Source: Phorcus lineatus (taxonomy: Eukaryota > Mollusca > Gastropoda > Trochida > Trochidae). From it: 64,000 bases of DNA. The stretch is taken from positions 46,331,402-46,395,401 of the forward strand of contig OV121086.1 of NCBI GenBank assembly GCA_921293015.1, read 5' to 3'. The position numbers and the translations under genes are program-made. Below are positions 41,388-54,700 of the stretch, piece after piece (position 1 is the first letter of the stretch; every line of letters starts with the position of its first letter). Under the pieces are notes generated by a model. That model searched no databases. It was not told where the DNA came from and saw only the letters and a list, made by a program, of their open reading frames with translations.

Positions 41388-42912
41388 TTTGTTATGTTCA
41401 AACAAAGAGTAGCCAAAAATAGATGTGATCCATCAAATATAATTGAATCCAGTACATGGATATTTTATCATGCACAACAAATGTGATAAAATGGTATTCT
41501 AGAAGTTGGTAGTACAGTGAAGACAAGACATTTTATGGAGTGTCAACTTTTTTATTTATTCGTATGTATATAAGAATAGAATCTTCATTTGTATATATGT
41601 ATTAATCTTCATATGTATATAAGAATAGATTATTCAAAGGACTTGCATATTCTTACAAAGTTAATGATTTTTTCTGTGTACGTATATATATTTATTCACA
41701 TCTCCTATGTGTAATAAAACCACAACATCTAAATATATCAATAAATAAAGCTAGCATACACTGTCCTGAGCTAGATTTACAGGTCTATTTATAAAACAAC
41801 TTTATCATAAATGATCGCTAAATGTGCACATAAAACATGATCATATTATGTCATGGATTTTGTCTGGGACAGATTGTTGTGTATAAAAAGTAAGACAAAG
41901 GTAGATTTCATCATGTTCAGTCTATGTAATACAACAGCACATGTACATACACAAGCTTATTCATATTTAATATGTAATTAAACCCAGACCATGTATATTC
42001 ATTCTCAGGTGAGCTCAGCATTGAACAGGTTATGTTATGGAAGCACAATTTTATAATAGGACATTTTGTTCACAGCTACGAGTTACCATGTGGTAATGTT
42101 AAATATATCATTTTCTTTTGATGTACATGTATATGTTTTGTATATGACCTATATCATATATAATAAAACTAGTGTAACAAAATTTATACAATGAGATAAT
42201 CAACATTATTTCAAGAAAATAACTACTGACAGCCAGATATATCTTGAATGTGTCAATACAATGTGATATTATTACAACACTTCAATATGTCAACTACATT
42301 GACGACCATATACATGAACAAACTTTTAATCATATACAATGAAACCACAGTATAAAAATATTTTTATACAATGAGATAATGTTTCATGAAAATAACTACG
42401 GACAGCCAGATATATCTGAACTCGGCATAGATATCAATGACAGATCTGAAAATTAGAAATCATTAGGTGATCATTAGGTAATATAATCATGTATGGCCAT
42501 ATATAGATTCATAAAAAATTAATTTCTGTCAAGGGCATAGAAACAGAATTTCTGTAATAAACATCTCCATGTTCATACTTTCTGTAAGGACCATAAACTA
42601 AATCATAAATTGGGAGGTAATTCAGAGGTAATTACTGAGATCTGTTGAAAATAATAAACTGAACAAAAGCAACAAAGCTCTGATAGTATCAATGAACGCT
42701 CTGACATCTAAACAAAACTCTGGTGTTGTGAACAAGGCCGAAGGCCCTGACATCATCAAACAATGCTTATATGACATAATTGATGGGAGTGAAATATATC
42801 CTCAGCAAATCTCAGATATTCATAACTGTTTAAAATTAATGTTATTGATATATGCTTGATATCAGGAAAGACCTCTCTAGCATCTATATTGTATTTTATA
42901 CCTTTGAAAATG
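41388..42912. other. non-coding region between small genes
   Basis: No gene seen. Several AATAAA signals (for example about 41710) could end the plus-strand transcript. There is an imperfect direct repeat, 'tacaatgagataat...gaaaataactac..acagccagatatatct', at about 42187-42245 and 42367-42418. Confidence 0.45.
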
Positions 42913-43740
42913 TCAATACCCACCAGCAACATTTGATATGATATCCAAATCTCGGTTTTTCTGAGGTGTGCTCACTGTTGGGAGCTTGAGACATTCTTGT
43001 TGGGGGGTTCTGTCCCACGGATCCCCCAGCATCTCAGGTGCTGGCAGGTCTGTTTTGGAACTGCAAATTACAACAATAATTGAATCAGTTAGTATACATA
43101 TATGGACTATAAGGAAAAGGACATGAAAGACATTCAGTTTCATCAATATTATCAAAGTTGGAGATGATAAGCTCTAAAATGCTAAACAATATATGCCAGC
43201 ATTAAAATTGAATTCTTACAATAATACTTGAATTATATTTATTTATTCGTTTCAATTAGTATTACTTATGGCTGAAATAAAATTATGATATATATGAACT
43301 TCAAATGTGTATTTCCTTACTATGCAGTAATAATTTTGGTTGAACCTATCTTTTCAATGCCCATCAAATTTTGACAACTACTGTACAGTACAGTTCCCTT
43401 CATTTTTTTCAAAAACAGTCACTCCTTTATGAAATCATGGAATTGACATGTTGATAAAAGCAATTTCATCCAGAGAAATAACCATGTTTATATTAGCCTA
43501 TCATGTGAACAACAGTAAAAACAGTTGTACTTACTTGCAGTCACATGTCAACTCATGGTTGTCAAGCAAATGCTTTGCCAGTTCAAAGTCCGTAAATTTC
43601 AGTGCCGATTTCAGGTCTTTCCATTTTTGAGCAAGGTCTCCCAAATAAATCCGCTTGGCATTTCTCTCTTGTTGTCGTCTCGCAGGCGAATTTCCATCGT
43701 ACTTTCGCGGTCGCCCTCGACTTCGCACAACTTCACTCAT
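42913..43740 (-). CDS. small AT-hook protein, 117 aa
   Basis: Two exons: 43740-43535 and 43060-42913, with GT-AG borders. The intron splits the codon AA|T (Asn). N-terminal 'RSRGRPRKYD' holds a GRPRK AT-hook (residues about 9-13), followed by a basic helix-rich stretch 'ARRQQERNAKRIYLGDLAQK' and 'WKDLKSALKFTDFELAKHLL'. A Pro-rich tail follows. The middle block resembles an N-terminal module I recall from small invertebrate nuclear proteins (basic run, then W..L+..L, then a helix with LLD). It is likely nuclear and DNA-binding; no precise function is known to me. A CpG-containing region (about 43.75-44.06 kb) precedes it and could be bidirectional. Confidence 0.65.
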
Positions 43741-44060
43741 AGTAAAACTCTTCTTTTTTAAGAAAGATATCTAAGTTACTTCACATAAAGTTTTTAATGT
43801 ACGGAAAACTGCAGCACTGTGAGTAATTTGGAGTGCGATAGTCTGGACGAATCTTTGTTTATATTGGGAAGCCGGAGCGAAGCCACTTTTCTCCTCAGTG
43901 TCATATTGATTGAGCTTAGCCATTTGAGATGTCATAATTAGTTATGCAAACATTATTTACATTATTAATCCCCAACAATCAAAACATCCAAGTAACTACA
44001 AGGTTACTACAACGCAGATCAATCATGCAGCGGACAACAATCTAATGGCCGCCATGATCG
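43741..44060. promoter_or_regulatory. candidate bidirectional promoter
   Basis: Upstream of the AT-hook gene. At 44045-44055 'atggccgccat' is a near-palindromic YY1-like core readable on both strands. A plus-strand open frame (44094-44288, 'KQIEYIKKLRVACKREFPPE') follows an acceptor-like tract, but I do not recognise it and do not call it a gene. Confidence 0.3.
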
Positions 44061-44565
44061 CAATAGAGTTAAGCCCCTTGGTAGTGCTGGTCAGTGGCTT
44101 CGATTGTTTTCGCTATTTTTTTCAGTTTGAAGGACGGATTACAACTAATTACCAAACATGAAAAAGTTGTAAACACAGAAAATAGAAAACAAATCGAATA
44201 TATAAAAAAGTTACGTGTCGCGTGCAAAAGGGAATTCCCTCCCGAATATTTGTGGAACAGAAAATACCCGGTCGAACTGGCCGTTTAAGCACTCGTGTCG
44301 TAAACATAGTACGTCATTGACATTCATATAATATCCTCTATGTATGTAACGTCACAAAGCAATGTTCTTGACGTCATTGAAGCAAGAGAAGTAGGATGCT
44401 AATGTCTGCTTTCATTAAACGCCCAAACATATACAGAATACATGTTCTACACTCATGAATGATTAGGTACCAAACTCACTTTCGCTCTAAATCATTAACT
44501 CCTTAAAAATAGTATTAAACGTTTAGTATCCTCTGTGTTTTTGCGATTTAGATTGCATACAATTG

Positions 44566-44690
44566 GTAACAAAGAAATTATTACCCCCGGAAGGGTGCCT
44601 TATGGCGTTAAGTTTCGCCCGAGCTCTGTAATAAAACAAAATCACACTAGTTTAGTTAAATTCACATGACGAATCCTCGGGGATTAGTCT
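44566..44690. repeat. foldback element, third copy
   Basis: 'aaagaaattattacccccgg' start, 'ctgtaataaaacaaaatcac' middle and 'cacatgacgaatcctcgggg' end parallel the element at 39306-39455, with more decay in the arms. Confidence 0.45.
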
Positions 44691-47600
44691 CCTTGGATAC
44701 TTTAAACTCCCACTCTGAAATGGAAGAGTCAAATCACTAGATACACCCAACCACGTAGCAAAAGGTGACTTGATAATAAAATATTCCACTCATTGCCGAG
44801 CTCGTGATTTACTAGCTATTCTTATCACGGAGCATTTCTTTGTTAAACAGTATTTCGATATTTAAACGTGAGTGAGTAATTGTGTATATCGCCTAAGAAA
44901 TATTTCAGCTATTAGCTATTATTTTCGAATCACACGATAAAATGTAAACTTAAGGTATTTGCAGTTCCATGATTTTGAAATAGGTGTTAGGGGTTTGTCA
45001 TCCATTAAACTAAAGGAGGTTCGAACATCGGTAATGTACGTTTGGTTGTATTTTTTCCTGTGATCATAACGCGAAATTTAGCTATCTGCTTGAAGCGTTC
45101 ATAAAATAACTATTAATTCTCTACCGTTTGACGGTTCAGGTGCCTCGGTCGCTTGGTCACATTAGAAGAATGGGTTTATTCGCCTACCACTGATTTAATT
45201 TTTAATCTGAACAGTCATTTTGATCAAATGGTCACATAATCAATATCTTCAGGAATCATTGTAGAAAGCTCACGGAAGCCAATGCAATTCATTGTTCAAA
45301 AAAGTAGTTCTCTATGTTTTCGTCGCTATAAAACATGGAAACAACCATATTGCTTAAATTTAACACTTATCATTACTTAAGGATGTCCGTTCCTCAAATT
45401 TAAAGTATTAAACCTTTTTTCTAACTTGTTTTTTTCAAAAGTTTAGTGCATTTGCTTGAAATGTCAACCCAAAAAAATGGGGGTTAGTGTGGGGTTTTCG
45501 AAATATTTTTAGACAAAGATCCCGTTGTCAGTCAGAGATTTAACATGGGAGTCAATGGGGAAATGATGACCTTTTTTGAGAAAATCTTGAATTTAAATTA
45601 GTTCCTGTAATAAACCTTTTTTAATATGAAAACATGTTAGAGTTAACATAATTTTCTTCCATTGAATAAAAGGTACTCGATCATTAATGTATGGTTATCG
45701 TTTTGTTATTAACTTAACCGATATGTATCTTTGGATCGTCAAACATGTATTTCGTTTTGTTATCTTGAAATAGACGCATCAAAGCATTGTGGTAGTGTAC
45801 CATTTTTACTAAGATAATAATACCTTGCACTATTTTCCTACCTTATGTCACGTGTTAAAACTACATAAGCTGATTGGTTAGAAACGTCCTGGCATAATCT
45901 GGAACTAATAAACTGTGATAAATATTTAATTGATTAGGAACGGTTATCATGTCTATAAAGTCACATTAATTTTATCTATAACATTTTACGTGTCTGCTTT
46001 GTTTTCGAATTTTATGCAGTTAAACATCACCAGACCATTACAGCCCAGTCCTTTTCGAAATGGACAAACACTGATTTCAGGAGACACTTATCTTTAGAAA
46101 AAAACAAAACACTTCACGACCTGCCTGGTGATACAAAATAATAAGATGTGTTGTATACAGTAGCACCAATCCCAACTCTCTACAGTCTTCAATGAAATGC
46201 CATGTCCGCCCAGCATAACAGGCGCAACGTATTTTGAGCGAGTATTTGTGAGTGTTTATTTGTCAATGACTGTGGTATTCTCAAGTAAAGGTACGGCTAA
46301 TCAGTACCATCTTGCAGCAGGCAGTGTGGTACACACGTGTATCTTTTGCCCGTCAGATGGTTCATTGAAGGTAAAAGCAGCGGTAAATTGTATCTCATGT
46401 GAGGTAAGGTGATTTACGGTTTTTATTCCACGTTGCTACCTTGCTGAGTAATAAGTATGGGGAATAATAGTTGACTTTAATAAACTGAAAACGTAAAACT
46501 GGCACCATAAGCTTCTTTAATGTTCAAAGTGATAATTCAAATCTGCGAACACAGCAAAGCAATACAGCACCTAAACATTCAAAACTGTATAACTTCAGAC
46601 CAGTGTTACCGTTTCCCTGCTGTACATAATGGATACATATGTTATTTTGGTTATGAATTAGTGTAACATTTGTTACTGAACGGCTGTCATGAACGCAGCA
46701 AAAGACACGTTAATCTCGTCACTCTGTTTTTTGCATGATGCATTTTCAACTTTTTGTATTGAATTATGTAATCACCAATCTTCTTTGAATTTCGATTCGA
46801 CTTCTATTGAACCATGTAACGGAAGAGATTGTCAGGGTATTCAGATAGCAGATTATTTTCTATTCAGCGAGATTGTCCTACAAGTTGGTAGAAGAACTAT
46901 ACTTGTCTTTACATTACAGTAAACATTCTAGTGAGGAAACATGTCATAACTTATCATGCCACTAACCGTTTCCGCTCTGGTAAACCCCTCGTAAACACAA
47001 CTCAAGACATCTTCCCCCGCATGGTTTTAAAATGCACCAGTCTCTATCACTGGCTAATTTTAAACTTGCTGCCAAAAGGTCAAAGTTCGTGTTTCGAATG
47101 CAGCGCCCTCTTCCGCGAAAAGTTGCTATTTTCGTATGATTTCTCATTGGACTATCGCAATCCGTCGCAGGTGCCTTGGCGACAATCACAGAAAAAGCGA
47201 TAAGGTCTATCTTGGCAAGTCATTGGGACTGGCGTTAAAGTAGGCCATGCATGGGGGAAAAACTCAAGATGATAAAGCGTTATTGCTTTATTTTCACGTC
47301 AGACTATTGTTATAAGTACCGTCCTGAAACAGGCGGGGGTATTTCTCTAATTACTCCAAGCAAGATTTTGCTGACACTACAAGGCCACAGCTAGGCGCTG
47401 GATTCACCCAAGTGGATCTATTCATTATCGATCATTTTGATGACCACAGTCCTGCCAAGGAGTGACTTTTCATTGTTGCTTATACTTGAACCATCGTAAC
47501 TGAACTGCGAGCCAAAAACATTGTGTTACTCAAATACTATAGCCAGTAATATACCTTGTTCTAAACCCCATTGAAATGTCTGGGACCAACAAAAACATCC

Positions 47601-50600
47601 TCCTAAAAAACGAGGAAAATGACAGATATTTTACATGTCATAAATCCAAATGGAACAATTCAGAAGCTTTCTTAGGGTTACACAATTTGATACTTGATTT
47701 TGTTTCAATTTCGCCCTTGTTTTCTTATGTGTCATTTTATTAACGTGCTCATCTTAAAGAAAACCCGACAGAGACCCATAGCAGAAAATCTTTTCAACGC
47801 TAAATTTCAGCCAATGAGAACACTTCTTGCATGACGACACATCTCTTTCGTTCTTGTTTTGACAATAGCTGCGCAAACTCGGGTATCGCTTGTGCTATAG
47901 TCTCGAAAATTGCCAGGTCACAACATATGATAAGACGTGTTATTTCTTAACTTGGAATAATTGGTGCATGCGTTAAGGTATCCGGACACGTGGAACAGAC
48001 ACCTTTGTCAGCCACTTGAGAATATTGCTCCCAATGTGGGTTGAATTCACATTGGCTGATTCAAATACTAATTTTTGATTCATAGCATTATGAAAATTAC
48101 GCGTACTTGAAAGTTACCATCAAGCTAGTAACAAAATCTTCAATTGATTGCTGCTGACTTTATGAACTAATTTTTAAAAAAATAAATTCAAGAGCAGATA
48201 AAAAACAATGATTCATTCTGTACTCTGACAGGGCGACGACAGACGATTTGAAGGAAACTGACATATATTGGTGTTGAAATACAAACACCAAAGGTAGCTG
48301 CTTGAGGATTACTCCTAATTTGGAATCAATTCAGAAAGGCAAAGTCGAAATGAACTTTTTGGCATACAGTTTATAGTTATAAGGCTCAGACGAAAATTAA
48401 CATCAAGCTGAATTATTGGCGAGGAGTATGATTCTAAAATGGTTACAAAGTATAATGGATTGTTGCTCAAAGTTGGTAAATGAAATCAAGAGGCTTCATA
48501 AAGCAAAGAATATATATTTTTTAGTCTGCACTCTCACAAAACATCGAAGCACGATTGTTAAGAAATGTGACTAACTGGCTCTTATCTTCCCCAGTTACTT
48601 CTGTGGTCTTCTTATCTTCAATTACGCAAGATGCGTCATTAATTTGGCATTTGAACTATCAGATTTAATCAACCGAATTTATTTCGGAAATAATTTCTTT
48701 AGTTGATAACTCTGAACCCCATATCTCTGCTGTATTAACGAAAAGGAACTTAATACTTCATCTTGGTTAATTGCCAAGAATCAACATGATCATGATATTG
48801 TTTAAGTGACTTATTTGGCTAGGCGATGCAACTTTTATTTCACCGAATTCTTCCCGAGGTGGCATTAATGACCAATTAATTCATCCGTACGACGCGTCGT
48901 TTAATTCTGGGGGAATTATGGCACCATAAAGATAGCGACCGCAATAAACACCAATTTCCATGTAAATTTGGCGTTAATCCTGAGTGCAATTGGTCACCTA
49001 ACGCGGACTGTTTCCTCTGATAGCTCAACAACTCTCTACATCTCTTAGTCCATGTCACTGCTGAGAAATCTGATATCGAACCAACGTGAATCACCAAGTC
49101 TTTTAACTGCTGTGACTGATTTCGCGGATACCGTATTTCCTCGAATACAACCGGAGATATTTTCACTCCAGCATGGCTACCAGCCCAATGTTTTAATTGA
49201 GAACTTGTTCTATTCACGTTTTGGTATCTTCGTTTGTACGCTCTTAAAAAAACAACAACGCAAGATTCCTTTTTAAAAAATGTATTGCTTTACATTAAGG
49301 GCTAATATATCCTATAATTTCAGTGACCAGAGGAGAGATATCACATGCCATAGACATAGACTATAGGCTAACTTTGCTGTTGCTGTGCCTTATGTTTTTC
49401 CTGTTGTCCACAAGTTGACGTCACTCGAAAATCAAGCATTGGCATAAATTCTTACTTGGAATCTTTTTACCAAAGACGGGATAAGTCGATGAAAACACTT
49501 TCAAACCTCCCCCTTCCTTCTCCAATACGATGGTCAGTCGTGGAAGTGACTGAGACGTACGTATTCACGCAGGTTAAAAAGTATGTTTAATGATTTTCAC
49601 GAGGCTCGAGCCAAAGAACGATATACCCTTAGTAAGGTTCAAATGGCCCCTTAACTGGCATCTTCATCTATTTCTTGTTTTCAATGTTTACTGAAAAACG
49701 GACATATGAATGTCAAAAAGTCGATATTCTGCAATCCCATTACGGGTATATTAGTTCAATGACCGACTAAGCACTACCAACTAATGTTTGTCTTTGTGTC
49801 TGCTGTAAATAAGTTTCCAAAATTACGTTCGAGTCATTTGAACGCGCAATTTTCCGGTATTCCGATTACAAATCTTAACGCTGGTTAACCTGTTTATTGT
49901 CACTATGCTGAACTGTTAAGCATTAGGACGCTGATTATCAGAAGCAACCACTACTTCCCGATAAGATAATACCTTTTATAAAGTTTGACATATTTGATCC
50001 GACATCATACTTTGTGCCTCTTTAAAGAGTCCAAAACAAGGGAGATTACTAGCATTTGAATATCCACTTCACACAAACGATTCCTGACAGTTTGGTTCAA
50101 TTTTGTTCTTTTAACAGTGACGTGATGTGACAAGATGATGACATAGGTCATTCACCCGAATGTATCGATCATAAGCTTGGGTGTTCACTCTTTTGACGTA
50201 GACATCTGGCGTTTTGGATGTAATTTGTTGCAGGAATCGTTTCCAAAAGCGAGATACAGTTGCCTGGTCAAGTTCAAATAATTGGCAACTGCAGATTCAG
50301 ATGAACGTTCATGTCCCGGCTTTACGATAGCCTATGTTTTCAATCAAAAACGAATAATAATTTTTTTAAAAAAACGTTTGCTTTATCATGCTCAGTATCA
50401 TGGCGGTATCACATGTTTTCCGGCTTAGCCTACTCCCACGTGCGTATTGCTTAAAATGTTTTCTTAGTGATGGTTTTAGAAAACGTCTTAAAATGCTTCT
50501 AGACAAAGAAAAGGTTAGAATAGAGGCGAGGGAGGGGGTGTAATGCATACTGTTACCAACGACATATGAATGGCGAATTACTGGCGTTTTGTTTCGAGGA

Positions 50601-51254
50601 AGTCCGGTAAAAGCCGGACCGTGTCTCCTCTAATGGAAGGCAACAAACAAAAGGCGTGCCGTGCCGTGTAAAAAACTTTTCATAAAGAACATTAAATTAC
50701 TTTTAGAAAGAACTTTCTAATTGAGCATTTTATAATATTACAGTGAAAAAAGTTAACTGTTTTAAGAGTATTGTATTAAAGATTAATAATGGCAATTACT
50801 TAATGGAGTAGAGGGTAGCCCATCACTAAAGGCACTATAGCACGCATTTTCGCACTCATGTTGGCTTTTTAGTTCACATGAGGCTTCACTTTAGCTTTCT
50901 ATTTATGCAATAAAATATACTTATTAGTCTTACAAATGACCTGCAATTATTATTGAAAAGTTCAGATGGCAGAAGTCGCTAAGGGATGTAAAGCAGTCAG
51001 TGGTCCACAAAATGGGGGAATATTGAATGAAATATTGGTGATTGTTAATACCTTTAAATATTACTTCATCCGTTTAGTAGATGAAACTGTCGCCGGAGAC
51101 ATTGATTTTGAGTTGGACAACGAAAATTCACTTGGATTGCATTTCCGTTGGAGTAGTTACCTCCCTATTAGGTACGGAAAAACAGTTTCATAACAGAATT
51201 GCAGAAAGAAAGAATTACAAAGAATTTTATGCCAGATATGATGTAATATCGTAC
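44691..51254. other. intergenic, no convincing gene
   Basis: Scattered open frames under about 110 codons without recognisable domains or consistent splice pairs. One (48876-49217, minus) has a faint SGNH-like block and is listed separately. Confidence 0.5.
48876..49217 (-). pseudogene. possible decayed SGNH-like element fragment
   Basis: A 113-codon minus frame with 'QLKDLVIHVGS' followed by 'TWTKRCRELLSYQRKQS' and 'SGLTPNLHGNW'. The order VIHVG-(T/S)-x-D, ...ELL..., ...SG(L/I)xP resembles SGNH-hydrolase-like segments found in some invertebrate retroelement ORFs. The key Asn-Asp after HVG(T/S) is not preserved. It may be chance. Confidence 0.18.
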
Positions 51255-51264
51255 GATATAGTCG

Positions 51265-51708
51265 CAGTCTGATTAAAATCGACCTTGTTCCGAGGAATAA
51301 AAGTTTCAAAATATTGACCCTATCGAGATTCGAACTCTTTCTGTCTATTCTCTATCCTCTCCACTAGGTCTGACCGCACCCTACTGTAGCGCACGTTCTC
51401 ACCTAAAACTAAGCTAACCAATCACAATGCGTGCGGCAAAAGCATTCGGTATCAGTAGCTAGGGGCAAGTAACTCCCATTTACCATTCGTTAACCTTGAT
51501 CGCCGCTATCTTTTAAACGCCATGATGTGATTGGTTCGCTATTGACTAGGTTTTTTCTGCGCTTAACTGGTGTCGGCACGTGCGAGCAGTGAGGCTGCCT
51601 TCAGACCGATGTGGAGAGGATAGCCTAGACAGAAAGAGTTCGAATCTCGATAGAGTCAATATTTTGAAACTTTAATTCCTCGGAACACGGTCGATTTTAA
51701 TCAGACTA
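51265..51708. mobile_element. 444-bp foldback MITE with ~108-bp inverted ends and 10-bp target duplication
   Basis: The left arm (51265 to about 51370, starting 'agtctgattaaaatcgacc') and right arm (about 51600-51708) are near-perfect reverse complements over about 108 bp. Outside the ends 'gatatagtcg' occurs directly at 51255-51264 and 51709-51718. No coding capacity in the roughly 230-bp centre. Long inverted ends with a 9-11-bp target duplication suit Mutator-like (MULE) non-autonomous elements. Both arms carry 'gagttcgaatctc', close to a tRNA B-box. Confidence 0.85.
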
Positions 51709-51718
51709 GATATAGTCG

Positions 51719-54700
51719 GTAAATAACGTATGAGTTATTACTAATCTGGGTTTTAAAAAACAACGATGATATTCAAAAACACTTAACGTCATATTCATAC
51801 AAATTAATTTGTCGAAAGAGAAGAACGATTTATAAAGTTCGATATTCATTATTGTTGTCGTGTATCAGACAATGGATTCAATATACCACAGTTTTCTGTA
51901 TATCGAATACAACCGCTGGATTTGGATATTCGAGATAAACTCTATTGAAAGTCGGTCTTCAGGGCTCTCTCTTTCCGCCCTGTTCTATTCGAATCCCGAA
52001 TCGCAAACCAGGAAATAAGGTAAACGTCGATGGTTTGGAAACCAGAGGCGTGCATGTCAATGGAAGGTCTACACTTGAGCAGCATTCAGGAAACATTCAA
52101 TGGTACTCCATCAATTCTTCTTGTGCAGTCATTAACAAACAACTTGGCCAAATAGAAGGCAATTCAATCATTTAAAAGTGAAATAGGCATTTTTAGAGTT
52201 TTAACCAGCTGAAGTGTTAAGCATACTTTAAGAAACACCTGCTCACGTCATTGGCAGGAAATGACGTCACTGTAGGCTGTCTTCCAGTCTTCAGAAATTG
52301 GATAATTAAAATTTTAAGTATGATTTTTTAACGTTAACGTTGGTTTCGTTTCTCGGTGTTTTGATCGTAGACTCTTTCCATATACTACAGTGAGAAGTGA
52401 ATATTTCTGGCATTCAAAACCTTAAAGAATGTATCGTATAACTACGATGTTCTATCCTTATAAACATTCAAATTAATATACAAACATTTGGTGTAGTTTC
52501 AAGTTATTGATTGATTTTTAGGAAAAAAAGGTTAAAATGCAAACTGCAATCGCAGATATCTATTTCTATAGATTTTAAAACAAGTCGTATCTCGAAAGAA
52601 AAATGTTTCTCAAACTTTCAATTTAACTAAAACCTCAGGGTAATATCTTCAAGTGCTCAAGAAACTCAAAACGCGCACAAGGTATGGTTGAATGAGAGAG
52701 TTAATTTACAATTTAAAAGCCATTTTGAACTTATGACATAACCAATGACATTATGTATTTTCATGTTTGTATATACTGCTTATATTGCATTTAATCTGTG
52801 TGCTGTTAGTTAGTTTCAACTCCATTATCACAAAAAAAGCTGTATTTGAAGTATTTTTGTTTGCTTTGTCAACAATGCAACTGAAATATATTGTGTTCCC
52901 TTGATTTTTGTCGGAGCATGTTTTCACATTCCGAGATTGCATTTTCTCTTCTTGTACGAATAGTACTTGAAATTCAGAAGGTTTTTCTGCATCAGATCGT
53001 CTGATATGTAACAGATTCTCAAAATATGCACCATAGGGATTCGGTGTTAACTATAAGCATGAAACTATTGTGTCGGCCACCTTGGTTGACATGTTGGAAT
53101 GGAGGAAACGGATTGGTGGATTGCCGGTTGAATGTGCATGTTCCGGCCATTGTCTTGTTTATTGTTTAGCCCTGATCATGAATTACAAGGAGAGGGTTTG
53201 AAATTGTCCTTTCTGCATCTTGCCAATGGTATAAACACACTCGAAACGTTATGAAATATTCTCCGTAATATAGAAACATCGATCTTTTAAAAAAGGGAAT
53301 GTTTTGTGTCGTCTTCTCAAACATGTGTCCATGAATGAAGTGTCAACTGATAAAAATATAACGTTATATAATGTTACCTGCTCATGTGCTTAGATGGGTT
53401 TCATACGAAATGATTCCACTCGCAAACAATACATTGAATTACAAGATAGGTTACAAAAAGTTTATTGATGGAATCTGGTGTGTTTATCGTTAAAAACAGT
53501 TTGCTATTGACCCGAAGTACTGGCTGTTGTTTGAAAGTAATTATTTTAATGCTAAACAGTTGTATATAGTGACAATATAAAAAATCGTGATTTGTTTTTT
53601 TTTCTCGAAAACCGGAGATGTACCCTTTCTGGCGCAAATAAGTGAGTCAACGTAATTTGGACAAGCATCTGTGACAGACAATATTGCAAAGGTTTATTGT
53701 TAGTATTAAAAAGGTCATGTAACAAATACTGATATTCATCTAGACCCAGTTCAATCAAATATTTTGAACTTAATTCAGTAAAACATTTAAGGTTTTTTCG
53801 AACTTTTAAAGAAATGAAGCAAAATTTTATAAAACTTAAAACGTGCGAAGGCAATGCATACAAATTACCTCGATTTGACAGGGACCATATACCGAGACCA
53901 CACACTTGCCGCTCTTTCACAAAACTCGCGGATGTATAGACAGTTTCACGTTGAAGCGAACGGGACAAATGAGGAAATTATAAGATGCGTGATTTGCTGG
54001 AATTTTTAACATTCAATTTGTATCTTCATCTCAGGACAGCTGTCGCCAATTGCTATACTTTATTTTTATAGTGCTTTTCAATTTACAAAGTTATTTTTAG
54101 TCATACAGAGGAAATTACCGACAATTTGTTTTGGATCACTCATCATCACACATAGTTATAATATATTTAATTATTTATGAAAAATTACCCAGGAAGGGTT
54201 TTACAAAGTTATCAATAGATATACCTGTATGCTTAAGACAAGCAATTTTGACGATTTAATCAATACATAATTATACTATAAGTTTTAACAGAATGGTTCC
54301 AGAATCAACAATGATATTATGATTCACTTACACCTCCATTTCGCATTTTTCAGATAAATGATAAATTACGACCTTGCTAAAAGAAATTCTGCGTGGCACC
54401 GTAATCGACCAATTTCTCTTTCACAGAGAGTTCAATCATCATCGCGTAACTGCAAGTTTGAGCATAAATGCAATGACAAACTGGATAACATTTAACTTAT
54501 CATAACGTTGTGCTAATGCAAATTCTTATAACAACATACAACGAAAGTTATGTATGTAAGGTACATAAACATGTACTTTGTGTACGTACAAAGCAGGTGA
54601 AACATTTACTACGTGCCGGTTCAGGTCATTTTGTCTTTTTGTTAATTAAGTCATTTCGTCAGGTGACATACAGCGTTGATTAGTAACGGGTGAGTCCCTC

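Noticed and set aside
46197..46412. Open frame ending at a donor-like 'gtgag|gtaagg'
   Set aside because: No recognisable domain and no matching downstream exon found; one good donor alone is weak.
51290..51660. tRNA T-arm-like 'gttcgaatc' considered as a tRNA gene
   Set aside because: It is repeated in inverted orientation as part of the MITE arms, and no acceptor or anticodon stem could be drawn.
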